Assembly: GCF_947500065.1 (NCBI RefSeq)
Contig: NZ_CANMQT010000011.1
Coordinates: 85,924 to 149,923 of the forward strand
Direction: 5' to 3'
From: an uncultured Aquimarina sp.
GTDB lineage: Bacteria > Bacteroidota > Bacteroidia > Flavobacteriales > Flavobacteriaceae
Length of the DNA stretch: 64,000 bases
Part shown: positions 53,058 through 62,176 of the stretch, piece after piece
Numbering within the stretch: the stretch's first letter is position 1
Layout of the letters: the number at the start of each line of letters is the position of its first letter
Notes under the pieces: model-generated
Databases searched by the model: none
What the model was told of the DNA's origin: nothing
The model's input: only the letters and a program-made list of their open reading frames with translations
Translations under genes and position numbers: made by a program

Positions 53058-53789
53058 CTATGGTAATAATTTAGGGTTAATATCTAAGACATTTTGATTC
53101 ATATATTGCTGAATAAATTCTGGAGTGAAATTAGAGCTTCCCATTAATACTGTTTTTTGCAATTCAGTTTTAATATCAAGTTTTTTAAATTCTTTAAGCA
53201 TTGGGATCGATGAAGGAGCATATGAGTAATGCCAAGGTTCATATTTAAATCCTTTTCTACCTTTTTTATTAGTATAAACAAGATAGAAACCAAAATCATT
53301 GGCGTTGTGATCCATCCATGTCTTAAACCTGGTGAAAGAACCACCATCATGAAAGTGTTTTTCTAAAAGTAAGTCTCTTGGCTGCTTCACACTTCCATCG
53401 ACAATATCCAGATCTGTGCCCCAATGATGACGAGATGTGCCAGGAATAGTAGAGTATTCAATTATTTTTTGGATCGCTTTTATGGGAGACAATCCTTTCG
53501 CAGTATATCTCTCGTATTTACGTTCCCAAATACGATTTTGATGTGCGTAGTCTCTATAGCTAGAAACAACTCTTATTTTAATACCTTCCTTTGAAGCTGC
53601 GCTTTTCATTTTTAAAAAAGCTTTATTCGCATTTTTGCGTAGTTTGTATCCTTCGCCAACAAATGAAGGATTCCCTTTTCCCATAAGGTCGTTTTTGGTA
53701 AATTTTGATTGAAAATCAGTAAAGGATACAGAAGACAATCCTACCAGTCCCAGAGCGCTTATTTGAATAAATTTTTTTCTTTGCATCAT
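53058..53789 (-). CDS. M15 family D-alanyl-D-alanine carboxypeptidase (VanY-like)
   Basis: 243 residues with an N-terminal export signal that begins RKKFIQISALGLVG, suggestive of Tat but Sec is possible. The M15 active-site elements are in order: SSYRDYAHQNRIWE, SRHHWGTDLDIVDG (zinc His and Asp) and FKYEPWHYSY (Glu and zinc His). It would trim peptidoglycan stem peptides in the periplasm. A 51-bp gap separates it from the CAP gene. Confidence 0.88.
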   Translation of the reverse strand: MMQRKKFIQISALGLVGLSSVSFTDFQSKFTKNDLMGKGNPSFVGEGYKLRKNANKAFLKMKSAASKEGIKIRVVSSYRDYAHQNRIWERKYERYTAKGLSPIKAIQKIIEYSTIPGTSRHHWGTDLDIVDGSVKQPRDLLLEKHFHDGGSFTRFKTWMDHNANDFGFYLVYTNKKGRKGFKYEPWHYSYAPSSIPMLKEFKKLDIKTELQKTVLMGSSNFTPEFIQQYMNQNVLDINPKLLP

Positions 53790-53860
53790 TGGTAAAATTA
53801 TCTTTTGGAGTAGGAAAGAGTACTCCTTAAAACATACAAATGTATCTGTAATTTAAGAAA

Positions 53861-53916
53861 TTAAACTGATATGCCGTAACTATAGATCAGATTATTGTTG
53901 GGGCATATCAGTTTAA
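53861..53916. terminator. Long inverted repeat between clpP and the M15 gene
   Basis: Perfect 15-bp arms TTAAACTGATATGCC and GGCATATCAGTTTAA, separated by 26 nt. A T tract is weak on either side, so it may be a poor terminator for clpP or a processing/regulatory hairpin. Confidence 0.45.
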
Positions 53917-53953
53917 TTTTAAAATAGAATATCAATTATAGAATGTTTCAGGC

Positions 53954-54502
53954 TTATGAGAGTATTCCATCTACGATACCATATTCTATAGATTCCTCTG
54001 CATCCATCCAGTAATCACGGTTAAAATCTTTTAGTACTTTCTCAATTTCTTGACCACAATTATCTGCTAAAATTTGAGCACTTAATTCTTTTGTTTTAAG
54101 GATTTCTGTTGCTTGAATCTCTATGTTAGATGCCTGCCCTCTTGCTCCTCCACTAGGTTGGTGGATCATTACTTTGGCATGAGGCTGGATAAATCTACGT
54201 CCTTTTTCGCCTACACTTAAAAGAATAGACCCCATAGATGCGGCTAATCCAGTACAAATTGTAGCTACAGGGCTTTTTAATGCTTTAATTGTGTCATACA
54301 TTGCAAATCCAGAGGTCACATATCCACCAGGACTATTAATATATAATTTAATTTCTTCATTACTAATCATATCCAGATACATTAATCTATCAATAACATG
54401 TTTAGCAGATTTGTCATCAACTTGTCCCCATAGAAAGACACTGCGTTCTTCGAGAAATTTCTTATCTATTATATCTTGGATTTTTCCTGATTTTTCTTTC
54501 AT
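53954..54502 (-). CDS. clpP: ATP-dependent Clp protease proteolytic subunit
   Basis: 182 residues with the complete catalytic triad: Ser89 in GLAASMGSIL, His114 in KVMIHQPSGGA, and Asp163 in NRDYWMDAEESIEYGIVD. It forms the barrel peptidase that works with ClpX or ClpA/C. At 182 residues with a short N-terminus it is shorter than the main ClpP of most bacteria, and no tig or clpX is adjacent, so it may be a secondary paralogue. Cytoplasmic. Confidence 0.93.
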   Translation of the reverse strand: MKEKSGKIQDIIDKKFLEERSVFLWGQVDDKSAKHVIDRLMYLDMISNEEIKLYINSPGGYVTSGFAMYDTIKALKSPVATICTGLAASMGSILLSVGEKGRRFIQPHAKVMIHQPSGGARGQASNIEIQATEILKTKELSAQILADNCGQEIEKVLKDFNRDYWMDAEESIEYGIVDGILS

Positions 54503-54598
54503 ATCATTTTATGATTATTTTTCATATTGTAGTTAAAAGTATAATTATTTTTACAAAATATCACGAAATAAATGATAACAAATTTGCTACTTATATAA

Positions 54599-55024
54599 AT
54601 GAACCTAATATTTAACAAGATTTTAAAACCTGATTTTCCAGAAGCCTTACCATTAATTCAAAAGTTAATGGGGCATAAGCTTGATGACCAGCTGTTATTG
54701 GAACGTTTTGGAGAAATGTTTGAGCAGAACTATGAATGTTGGGGAGTATATTTAGATACGGAACTGATTGGAGTTTTTGGATTGTGGTTTATGACAAGAC
54801 ATTATGCCGGTAGATCCTGTGAACCTGATCATGTATACATTGATGATAAATATCAAGGTAAAGGAATAGGAAAAATTGTATTTGAATGGATTTATGAGTA
54901 CGCTAGAACAAAAGGTTGTGAAACATCGGAGCTTAATAGTTACGTTTCTAATTATCCCTCACATAAGTTTTATCTCAATCAGGGTTATGAGATATGGGCG
55001 CATCATTTTGTGAAGAAATTATAG
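54599..55024 (+). CDS. GNAT family N-acetyltransferase
   Basis: 141 residues. The acetyl-CoA loop is DDKYQGKGIGKIVFEWI near 88-104, preceded by EPDHVYI and followed by ELNSYVSNYPSHKFYLNQGYEIWAH, the usual GNAT C-terminus. Substrate unknown. Single gene, divergent from clpP. Confidence 0.85.
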   Translation: MNLIFNKILKPDFPEALPLIQKLMGHKLDDQLLLERFGEMFEQNYECWGVYLDTELIGVFGLWFMTRHYAGRSCEPDHVYIDDKYQGKGIGKIVFEWIYEYARTKGCETSELNSYVSNYPSHKFYLNQGYEIWAHHFVKKL

Positions 55025-55105
55025 ATTTAGATAGCGTATTTATGTTCGATTACTCTTCGGTGCAAATCACCTTTGTTAGTAAGATATTTGAGTGAATGAG
55101 TAAAA

Positions 55106-56287
55106 TTATCTATTAATATATAAGTATCCTGCTCGATCTTTTATTCCTTCTACATTTAGTACATAGTAATATGTTCCTTCGGGAAGCAATTCTCCTTTTG
55201 CTATAGTAGCTCTACCTTCAGAAATACCATTAAAAGCTTCAGCTGTTTGCTGTACTTCGTGATAAGCTTTTCGATTGTAAACTAAAACTCCCCAACGATT
55301 GTAAACAAATAGCTCGTTGTCAGGAAATTGAACTAATCCTTGTATCACAAATGTGTCGTTAAAGCCATCTCCATTGGGAGAAACTGCCGTGAATATTTCT
55401 AGATCACCGTCTAGTATTATATTAGAAGTACCAAAGGTAAGTACTACATAATCATCCGGAATAATTGCATCCGAGGTGATTTCCCCATTATCAAGATCTC
55501 CAACAAAACTGGTATTTCCAAGATTTACCCATTGTTCTAAATCAGGATTCCATCCAACAACTCTAAGATCTTGCAAGTCATTTACTAAAGTTGGAATATT
55601 ACTATTGGTATCCCAAGTTAAAGTTACACTAGTCTCTTGATTTCCATCTACATCCCAAAACTCAAAAATACTGATCCCAAATAATAAATCGCCAAAATTA
55701 TTAGTGTCAAAATTCTCTGAGAAGAAGTTAGGAGAATTAGGATCTTCGAAAAAATACGCAGCTCGTGCAGTATTATTGGCCGCTTGACTTTCTATACGAG
55801 CTGGTCTGTGACGAAAATCATCACCTATAGGAAATGAAAAATCCAGATCACCCGTAATAGAAGCATACCCATCAACATAACGATCATCGTTTTCACCTAA
55901 GTAAGGAGCATCATTTAGATAATCTAGGGATACATTTATTTGATCTCTTGGAGTAAAAACTCTTCCGTTTGTAAATTCCTGAAAATTATTAACTCCTACT
56001 GAAACCTCTATAAATAAATCATTTAAAACGTCAATTTCCATGTCATAGAAAATTGGTCGATTGGCTCCGGAGATTGTTAGACTATTTTGATTATAAAAAC
56101 CTGTAAACCCAACATTTTGATCAAAAGTACCGTCATTGATTACGTCCATATGAAACCCTACTTGACCTTGATCATGTATTTGTATATTTCCAAAGTTATG
56201 AAAAGCTTGCTGAGAGAATATTGTTAAGTTAATACTCAGCAAACAAAAGAAAATCAAATATGTAAGTATATTCTTTTGGGGTAACAT
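55106..56287 (-). CDS. Secreted protein with type-B T9SS sorting domain
   Basis: 393 residues with a Sec signal peptide (about 1-25, ends near FSQQ) and a beta-rich body. The last 85 residues form the gliding motility-associated (CHU_C, type B) C-terminal domain: FTAVSPNGDGFNDTFVI, ELFVYNRWGVLVYNRK, LPEGTYYYVLNVEG and YLYINR. That domain is the type IX secretion signal, so the protein is exported by the system to which PorT and Plug belong. It is the third gene of the cluster, separated from its 1832-residue neighbour by 373 bp. Confidence 0.9.
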   Translation of the reverse strand: MLPQKNILTYLIFFCLLSINLTIFSQQAFHNFGNIQIHDQGQVGFHMDVINDGTFDQNVGFTGFYNQNSLTISGANRPIFYDMEIDVLNDLFIEVSVGVNNFQEFTNGRVFTPRDQINVSLDYLNDAPYLGENDDRYVDGYASITGDLDFSFPIGDDFRHRPARIESQAANNTARAAYFFEDPNSPNFFSENFDTNNFGDLLFGISIFEFWDVDGNQETSVTLTWDTNSNIPTLVNDLQDLRVVGWNPDLEQWVNLGNTSFVGDLDNGEITSDAIIPDDYVVLTFGTSNIILDGDLEIFTAVSPNGDGFNDTFVIQGLVQFPDNELFVYNRWGVLVYNRKAYHEVQQTAEAFNGISEGRATIAKGELLPEGTYYYVLNVEGIKDRAGYLYINR

Positions 56288-56660
56288 TAAATTATGGTTT
56301 TAAAGTAATCTTGTTACGCGAATATAATTAAAAAAAAACGTAATCATTTACTTATTTATAACGTTTTTTAATATTTCATCGACTAAACGCTTTTTTTTAA
56401 CGATGAAATACGCATTATATTGTTGTTTTCTGTTTTGACAAGAATACCAATGTTTTTTGAAATGAGGGAATTTTTATTACCTAGCACTTCGTGTTTCTTA
56501 TTTTGATATTGTCAAATCTGTGATTTCTACTTGAAAACTTTTCATTATGACGATTTTAATTATTTATACTGTTATTTGATATATGGTTGATGTAATATAG
56601 GTTTTATTGTTAGATAAGCTTTTTTAGCTAAATAATATTATATGTTTTTGTTCTATAAAC
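56288..56660. other. Intergenic region between the two large surface-protein genes
   Basis: 373 bp of AT-rich sequence, including T/A tracts near 56330-56400. I see no ORF, clear terminator or strong promoter consensus. Confidence 0.4.
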
Positions 56661-59600
56661 TTAATTTGGTTTTACTCTAAATGTTATTCTTCTATTCGTA
56701 ATAACTGTCCCTATACCAACAGCAAAACCATTTCCAAACTCAGAAGTTGAGTTGGATACAGTAGCTGTGGCAGTGATCAAACTTCCTGGTGAAATTGCTG
56801 ATCCTAATGTTATGCTAATATTAAACTTGTTTGTATTATCCGTATTACCATCAGCGCCGGTATATAGTGAAGTCGTATTATCTGTGTCAGCACCACTTCC
56901 TTCTGTACCAGAACCTAAATATACCTGACCTTCACCATAATCTTGTGTCAACCCTAATTGATTATCACCTGCGGTTGCTGTTCCTTGATTAATGTCCGTA
57001 AGAAAAACTTCTATGGTTGCACCAGGACGAGCCCAACCCACTATTTTTAGTGTAGTTCCAGAAATGGTTACGGACTCAAAAATAGGGAAATTAAGACTAC
57101 CATTAGGACCTGTATCTAAATCACCAGTGTCATTTATAGTTACTCCGTCATCCGCAATATCAATTCCCAGAGCATCTGCAAAGGTTCCATTTGCATAAAT
57201 AGAGTTTTGTGATATTAGATTTCCTGATGTAGTTCCTCCAGTCAGTACAATACCAGATCCTGCATTAGTATTAATTATATTATTAGTAACTGAAGAATTA
57301 CTTTGTGCTAAATTAATTCCACTAAGCTGTGCGCAACCAGTATCGCTTCCGGCTGTAGTTATTGTGTTTTCTGTAATTGTTATGTTACCTTGATCATCAA
57401 AAATACCTAATGAAGCTGAGCCATCAACAAGGTTATTTTGTATGGTAATTCCGCTACCGTTAACCACTCTTATGTTAAATTCACAGTTTCTGAAGCCATT
57501 ATTGGTAATGTGATTATTTTGAATTAGTGTTGAAGTTCCTCCATTTACCGAAATTCCAAAATCTGTATTTGAAGCAATATAATTACCGTCAATGGTTACA
57601 GTACCGCCACTAATTTCGAATCCATCATCAACATAGCTTACAACACCAACTGGCCCTACAACTCCTAATGCATTCACTCCTAAAAGATTTTCAGTGATTA
57701 GATTTCCTGTTCCAGAATCTTGACGAATTGCTCTTCTGTTTCCTCCATAAACAGCAAGATTTCTAATCACAGTATTTGAAGCTTGTAATTGAATAACATC
57801 TCCATTATCGCTACGTACCTGTATTTCAGGTAAGTTATAATTTGGCAAGGTAGTAGCAGAAATTCCAACGGTAGTTCCACCAGAGCCAACAGTTCCTGTA
57901 TTTGTATCTCCAGAATAGGCGGTTTGTGTTCGACCATCGATATGTGTGGCATCATCTGTAATGATATCTAATGGAGAAACATTTGGTAGATTAATATCGA
58001 AAAAACCACTTGCAAAATTAGTATCTGTAGTTCTGCCTAAAGGATCTCCGGTAGGTGGAATCATAAAGATGGATATATCTTCTCCGGCACCTGGATTAAA
58101 AATACTATTTGCCTCAATATCTAATCCTGTTTCATCAAGATTATTAGCATTAACAACAAATTGCCCCAATGATCCTTGTCCGTCAGCATTGGTATTTACA
58201 ATCGTATTGAAATTAAAACCAAAATCTATGTCAACAGCTCCTTCACTTGCAATTGTAATGGAAGAAATTGTTTGGGCTCCAGTAAGTATACCGGCTGCTA
58301 CATCTTCATTTGCTGGATTAGCGCCACCAATTTCATTTGTTACCGCTCCTAACGTACTAGCTGCAAAAGTGGATCTAAATGTTTGGATTGGCAAACAAGT
58401 TGTACATGCAGCTCCACCACCTCTTGTAGAACGTACCGTGTTATTTACCACACGTAGACTGTAGGTGCCATTAGCCATACCACCAATATTATAATTTCCA
58501 TTTATATCTGTTACGTCAGAGTCTATTAAGGTACCTGTATTATCATATAATTCTACTGTTGTTCCTTCTATATCGATCCCAGAAGAGGTAGCAAGATCTC
58601 TACCTGCACCTCCTGGATAATTAATATCTTCAAAAACAGTTCCTGTCATTAGATTACTTGGTACTTTTAAAAGTACTGAATTTAACAGAACAAAATCATC
58701 ACCAACCTGTACATTTGTAGTTGCAGTAGTTTCACCTTGATTAATAAATGGAGAGATATCATATGTATCTAAGTCTATTCCAAAAGTAGGAGAGGTGTTA
58801 ATGTTTGGTAATACAGTATTGTCAAATATTGTTCCATTAAAAGGATTATTCAAAATAGTTCCATCATTGTCGCCATCACCATTTAGAGTAGATGTTCCGG
58901 ATCCCGTAGTAACAGATAGTAACTCACCTGTAGCTAGACCTTGATCACCTTCCCATGAAAGAATTGTAGTTTTTGATCCAGTTGATCCTATAGCAAAAAA
59001 GCCACTAAGCGTATAGTTAGTAGTGTTGTTTTGTTGTCCGTTAAAACCATTATACATATTAATGGTTACTGCTGGTAAGCTAGGTTCTGTGTAAAATATC
59101 ATTAAACTCCAACCACCTAAAGTTGTATTGTTAGCGCAATGTGTGCCTGTGTTATCAATACTTAAATCGGTGACATTATAAACATTAGTAGAAGGGTCGG
59201 TAATATTCTGAACAATACTTGTAACATCGCTAACCATAGAATGAAACTCACGGGTAGTACCAAATGTCGCTCTATTTACAATATCTGCACTTACAGTTTG
59301 ACCTTCAAAAGTTACAACATCATCCGCATTAAATCCGGAATGTGCCCAGATCAAGTAAGCTTTTTCTATGACTCCTCCTGCCAATATGTTTGTTGTTAAT
59401 GTATTAGAAGAAGAGCTCACTATTGTGCACGTATTTGCATCACTTGTTCTAAAGGATCCTCCTGTAGTAGCATAATCAAAATATCCGTTAAAATCATCAA
59501 AAAGAGTTAATGGTGTATTAAGTGGAAGGGCAGGATCACCATCATCAAGTATGGTTCCAACGCCATTAATTAACCCTACTAAGGGAGAACTAGAGTTGCT

Positions 59601-62159
59601 GAGATCTAAGAAGAATGTCTCTGTGTTTTCTGCAAAAGCATTATTAATAATAGGAACTGTAATTGTTTGACTCTCTCCAGAAGTTCCAGAAAAATTAAGA
59701 GTTCCTGTTGTGTCAGTAAAATCAGAATCAGCATAAGCCGTATCATCGATAGTAGAATAATTAACACTAAATCCACCAGGAACATTTCCTCCAGAATGAG
59801 TTGCTGTAAAAGTAGCAGTACCTGCGTTTTCATTTACAGTCACATTATTTACCGTAACAAAACTAGCTGTGGCAGCAGTACATGATATGGTTGCTTGCCA
59901 TCCATTTCCAGTTACAGAACCATCAGAAGTAAAAATGAAAGTTAAACAACCAGAAGGATCAGTAGAAATAATAGTTGTTGGTATATTGCCATTATCATGG
60001 GTACTAATTAATGTAGTGGTTGTAGTACCTTCATAGATTGCCAAAGCATCAAAATTATCTTCGACATCAAAAGAAGTAAAGTTTAATACCACAAAACTAC
60101 CGGGAGTATCAGGGCAGATCGTATAGGTGATAGCTTCGTTGTTACTGTATTGGCCATTAATTGATCCTGTATCAACAAAAATTCCACTACAGGTATTATC
60201 AGTAATAGTATCTGTAATTATAAAGGGAGCTTCATCATCAATAATAGTTCCTAATCCCTGAGCATCACTAATAGTGATTAATGTATTACTAATATTACTA
60301 AGATTTACGAAATATGTTTCCGTTCCTTCAACATCTATATCATTTATTATTGGGATAGTTATGGACTGAGTTTCTCCGTTTGCTCCAGAGAAAGATAGTG
60401 TCGGGTTTGGTGAACCAGTAGCTGTATAATCGTTAGGGTTAATAGCAGTATTATCTGAAGTCGCATATTCTACTGTAAAACCGCCGGAAACATCTCCGCC
60501 TCCAGAATGAGTTACAGTAAAAGTTGCTGTTCCTGCTGTTTCGTTTACAGAGATGTCATTAATAGCAATAGATGCAGCATCGTTATCTGTAATGGTTCCA
60601 ATTCCTTGAGCATCTGTTAAAACAACTGTGCCTACACTTGGATTACTTAAGTTCACAAAAAAGTTTTCGGTTGCAGTTTCTACAAGATTATCGTCAATAA
60701 TAGGAATAGAAAATGTTTGAGTTTCTCCATCAGTTCCTGCAAAAGATATTGTAGGATTAGGAGAACCAGTTGCCGTATAGTCACTTGGTGTTACAGCAGT
60801 ATTGTCTGCAGTTGCATACGCTACAGTAAATCCACCAGATATGGTTCCTGTAAGTGTAACAGTAAAGGTAGCATTTCCAGCATTCTCATTTACAGAAACA
60901 TCATTAATACTAATTCCTGCATCATTATCGATGATTGTACCTAAACCTTGAGTATCGGTAATTGTTACAAGAGCACTACTTGAATTACTAAGATTTACAA
61001 AATATGTTTCAGTTCCTTCAATGTCAGTATCTTCTAAAATGGGTACCGTAATCGTTTCAGTTTCCCCAAGAGTTCCCGCAAAAGTAAGAGCAGGAGGGGA
61101 GCTAGTACTGGTATAATCATTACCAGCAGTAGTTGCAGTATTATCTGCCGTAGCATAATCTATAGTGTAACCTCCTGTTAAAGAACCACCGGACGAGGTA
61201 ACTGTGAAACTAGCCGTGCCTGCAGCCTCATTCACAGAAACATCATTGATAACTATAGAAATTGGATCATTAGCATTAATTGTTCCAATTCCCTGTGCGT
61301 CCGTTATACTAACCGAGCCATCACTTGGATTACTAAGATTTACCTCAAACGTTTCTGCATTTTCCGCTTCATCATCATCAATAATAGGGATAGAAATAGT
61401 TTGAGTACTAAGAGTGGTACCGGGAAAAGTTATTGTAGTACCTGAGAAAGCTGTATAATCTCCAGGAGCATTTGCAGAGATATCACTAGTGTTGTACTCT
61501 ACGGTAAAACTTCCTGTTGTAGTTCCGCCTGTATGAGAAACCGTTAAATCTAGGGTCCCAGCATTTTCATTAACTGCAATATCATTGATGGATATTTCTG
61601 GATTCGATGCTGTAGCTGTAAATAATACATCATCGATGGCTATATTATCCCCACCTTGCCAATTTCCACTACCGGATAAAAATCTGATAGATGAATTTGC
61701 AGAAATTTGATCGGCAGTTAATGTATGCGTCAGAGTGGTTCCAAATCCAGTTCCTGTCGTCAATACAGTTTCATAGGCACTGGTAGTATTATTCCATAGC
61801 TGAATATCTATATCTTCATCAGAATTATTAGCATCAATAAAAAAATACACTAAAGATAAATCAACAGAAGAATAACCAGATAAATCAATATCCCTTGCAA
61901 TTGTCATACTAACGCCACCACTCTGTATATTAACAAACTCCAGATCGGCAAAACCACTTACAAATATATTTCCACCACCTGGAAGCCCATCATCACCAGT
62001 TTCTACCCAACTAGTTGTCCATGGTTGGTTACCATCACTATTGTTATATGCAGAGGTGCCAAAGCTATCCAGATATGTATCTTGTCCAAATACACTAATA
62101 TTTGGTAAAGCAGTTAGCAATACTAAAAGGACATAATATATGTTATTTTTTAGTTTCAT
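56661..62159 (-). CDS. Giant secreted Calx-beta / CUB / Cna-B / beta-helix surface protein
   Basis: 1832 residues with a signal peptide (about 1-25). A jelly-roll-like region (26-185) is followed by five Calx-beta-type domains starting near 190, 301, 416, 533 and 768, each opening like NDISVNETAGTATFTVTHSG. A CUB-like domain (about 650-760, DNTCSGIFVDTGSI) sits between the fourth and fifth. Then comes an unassigned beta region (880-1165), a Cna-B/SdrD-type domain near 1165-1255 (TGTVFEDINYPG, TDINGNYNIG), and a right-handed beta-helix (1465-1660, VIRNLAVYGG with NNHITNNGF turns). The C-terminus (NRRITFRVKPN) shows no classical sorting domain I recognise. Probably an adhesin or matrix protein, 17 bp behind the collagen-like gene. 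Confidence 0.85.
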   Translation of the reverse strand: MKLKNNIYYVLLVLLTALPNISVFGQDTYLDSFGTSAYNNSDGNQPWTTSWVETGDDGLPGGGNIFVSGFADLEFVNIQSGGVSMTIARDIDLSGYSSVDLSLVYFFIDANNSDEDIDIQLWNNTTSAYETVLTTGTGFGTTLTHTLTADQISANSSIRFLSGSGNWQGGDNIAIDDVLFTATASNPEISINDIAVNENAGTLDLTVSHTGGTTTGSFTVEYNTSDISANAPGDYTAFSGTTITFPGTTLSTQTISIPIIDDDEAENAETFEVNLSNPSDGSVSITDAQGIGTINANDPISIVINDVSVNEAAGTASFTVTSSGGSLTGGYTIDYATADNTATTAGNDYTSTSSPPALTFAGTLGETETITVPILEDTDIEGTETYFVNLSNSSSALVTITDTQGLGTIIDNDAGISINDVSVNENAGNATFTVTLTGTISGGFTVAYATADNTAVTPSDYTATGSPNPTISFAGTDGETQTFSIPIIDDNLVETATENFFVNLSNPSVGTVVLTDAQGIGTITDNDAASIAINDISVNETAGTATFTVTHSGGGDVSGGFTVEYATSDNTAINPNDYTATGSPNPTLSFSGANGETQSITIPIINDIDVEGTETYFVNLSNISNTLITISDAQGLGTIIDDEAPFIITDTITDNTCSGIFVDTGSINGQYSNNEAITYTICPDTPGSFVVLNFTSFDVEDNFDALAIYEGTTTTTLISTHDNGNIPTTIISTDPSGCLTFIFTSDGSVTGNGWQATISCTAATASFVTVNNVTVNENAGTATFTATHSGGNVPGGFSVNYSTIDDTAYADSDFTDTTGTLNFSGTSGESQTITVPIINNAFAENTETFFLDLSNSSSPLVGLINGVGTILDDGDPALPLNTPLTLFDDFNGYFDYATTGGSFRTSDANTCTIVSSSSNTLTTNILAGGVIEKAYLIWAHSGFNADDVVTFEGQTVSADIVNRATFGTTREFHSMVSDVTSIVQNITDPSTNVYNVTDLSIDNTGTHCANNTTLGGWSLMIFYTEPSLPAVTINMYNGFNGQQNNTTNYTLSGFFAIGSTGSKTTILSWEGDQGLATGELLSVTTGSGTSTLNGDGDNDGTILNNPFNGTIFDNTVLPNINTSPTFGIDLDTYDISPFINQGETTATTNVQVGDDFVLLNSVLLKVPSNLMTGTVFEDINYPGGAGRDLATSSGIDIEGTTVELYDNTGTLIDSDVTDINGNYNIGGMANGTYSLRVVNNTVRSTRGGGAACTTCLPIQTFRSTFAASTLGAVTNEIGGANPANEDVAAGILTGAQTISSITIASEGAVDIDFGFNFNTIVNTNADGQGSLGQFVVNANNLDETGLDIEANSIFNPGAGEDISIFMIPPTGDPLGRTTDTNFASGFFDINLPNVSPLDIITDDATHIDGRTQTAYSGDTNTGTVGSGGTTVGISATTLPNYNLPEIQVRSDNGDVIQLQASNTVIRNLAVYGGNRRAIRQDSGTGNLITENLLGVNALGVVGPVGVVSYVDDGFEISGGTVTIDGNYIASNTDFGISVNGGTSTLIQNNHITNNGFRNCEFNIRVVNGSGITIQNNLVDGSASLGIFDDQGNITITENTITTAGSDTGCAQLSGINLAQSNSSVTNNIINTNAGSGIVLTGGTTSGNLISQNSIYANGTFADALGIDIADDGVTINDTGDLDTGPNGSLNFPIFESVTISGTTLKIVGWARPGATIEVFLTDINQGTATAGDNQLGLTQDYGEGQVYLGSGTEGSGADTDNTTSLYTGADGNTDNTNKFNISITLGSAISPGSLITATATVSNSTSEFGNGFAVGIGTVITNRRITFRVKPN

Positions 62160-62176
62160 ATGACTAATCTGCTAAA

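Noticed and set aside
57946..58464. A 172-codon + strand frame inside the giant surface protein
   Set aside because: Long open frames on the antisense strand of this low-stop-codon sequence are expected; no independent support.
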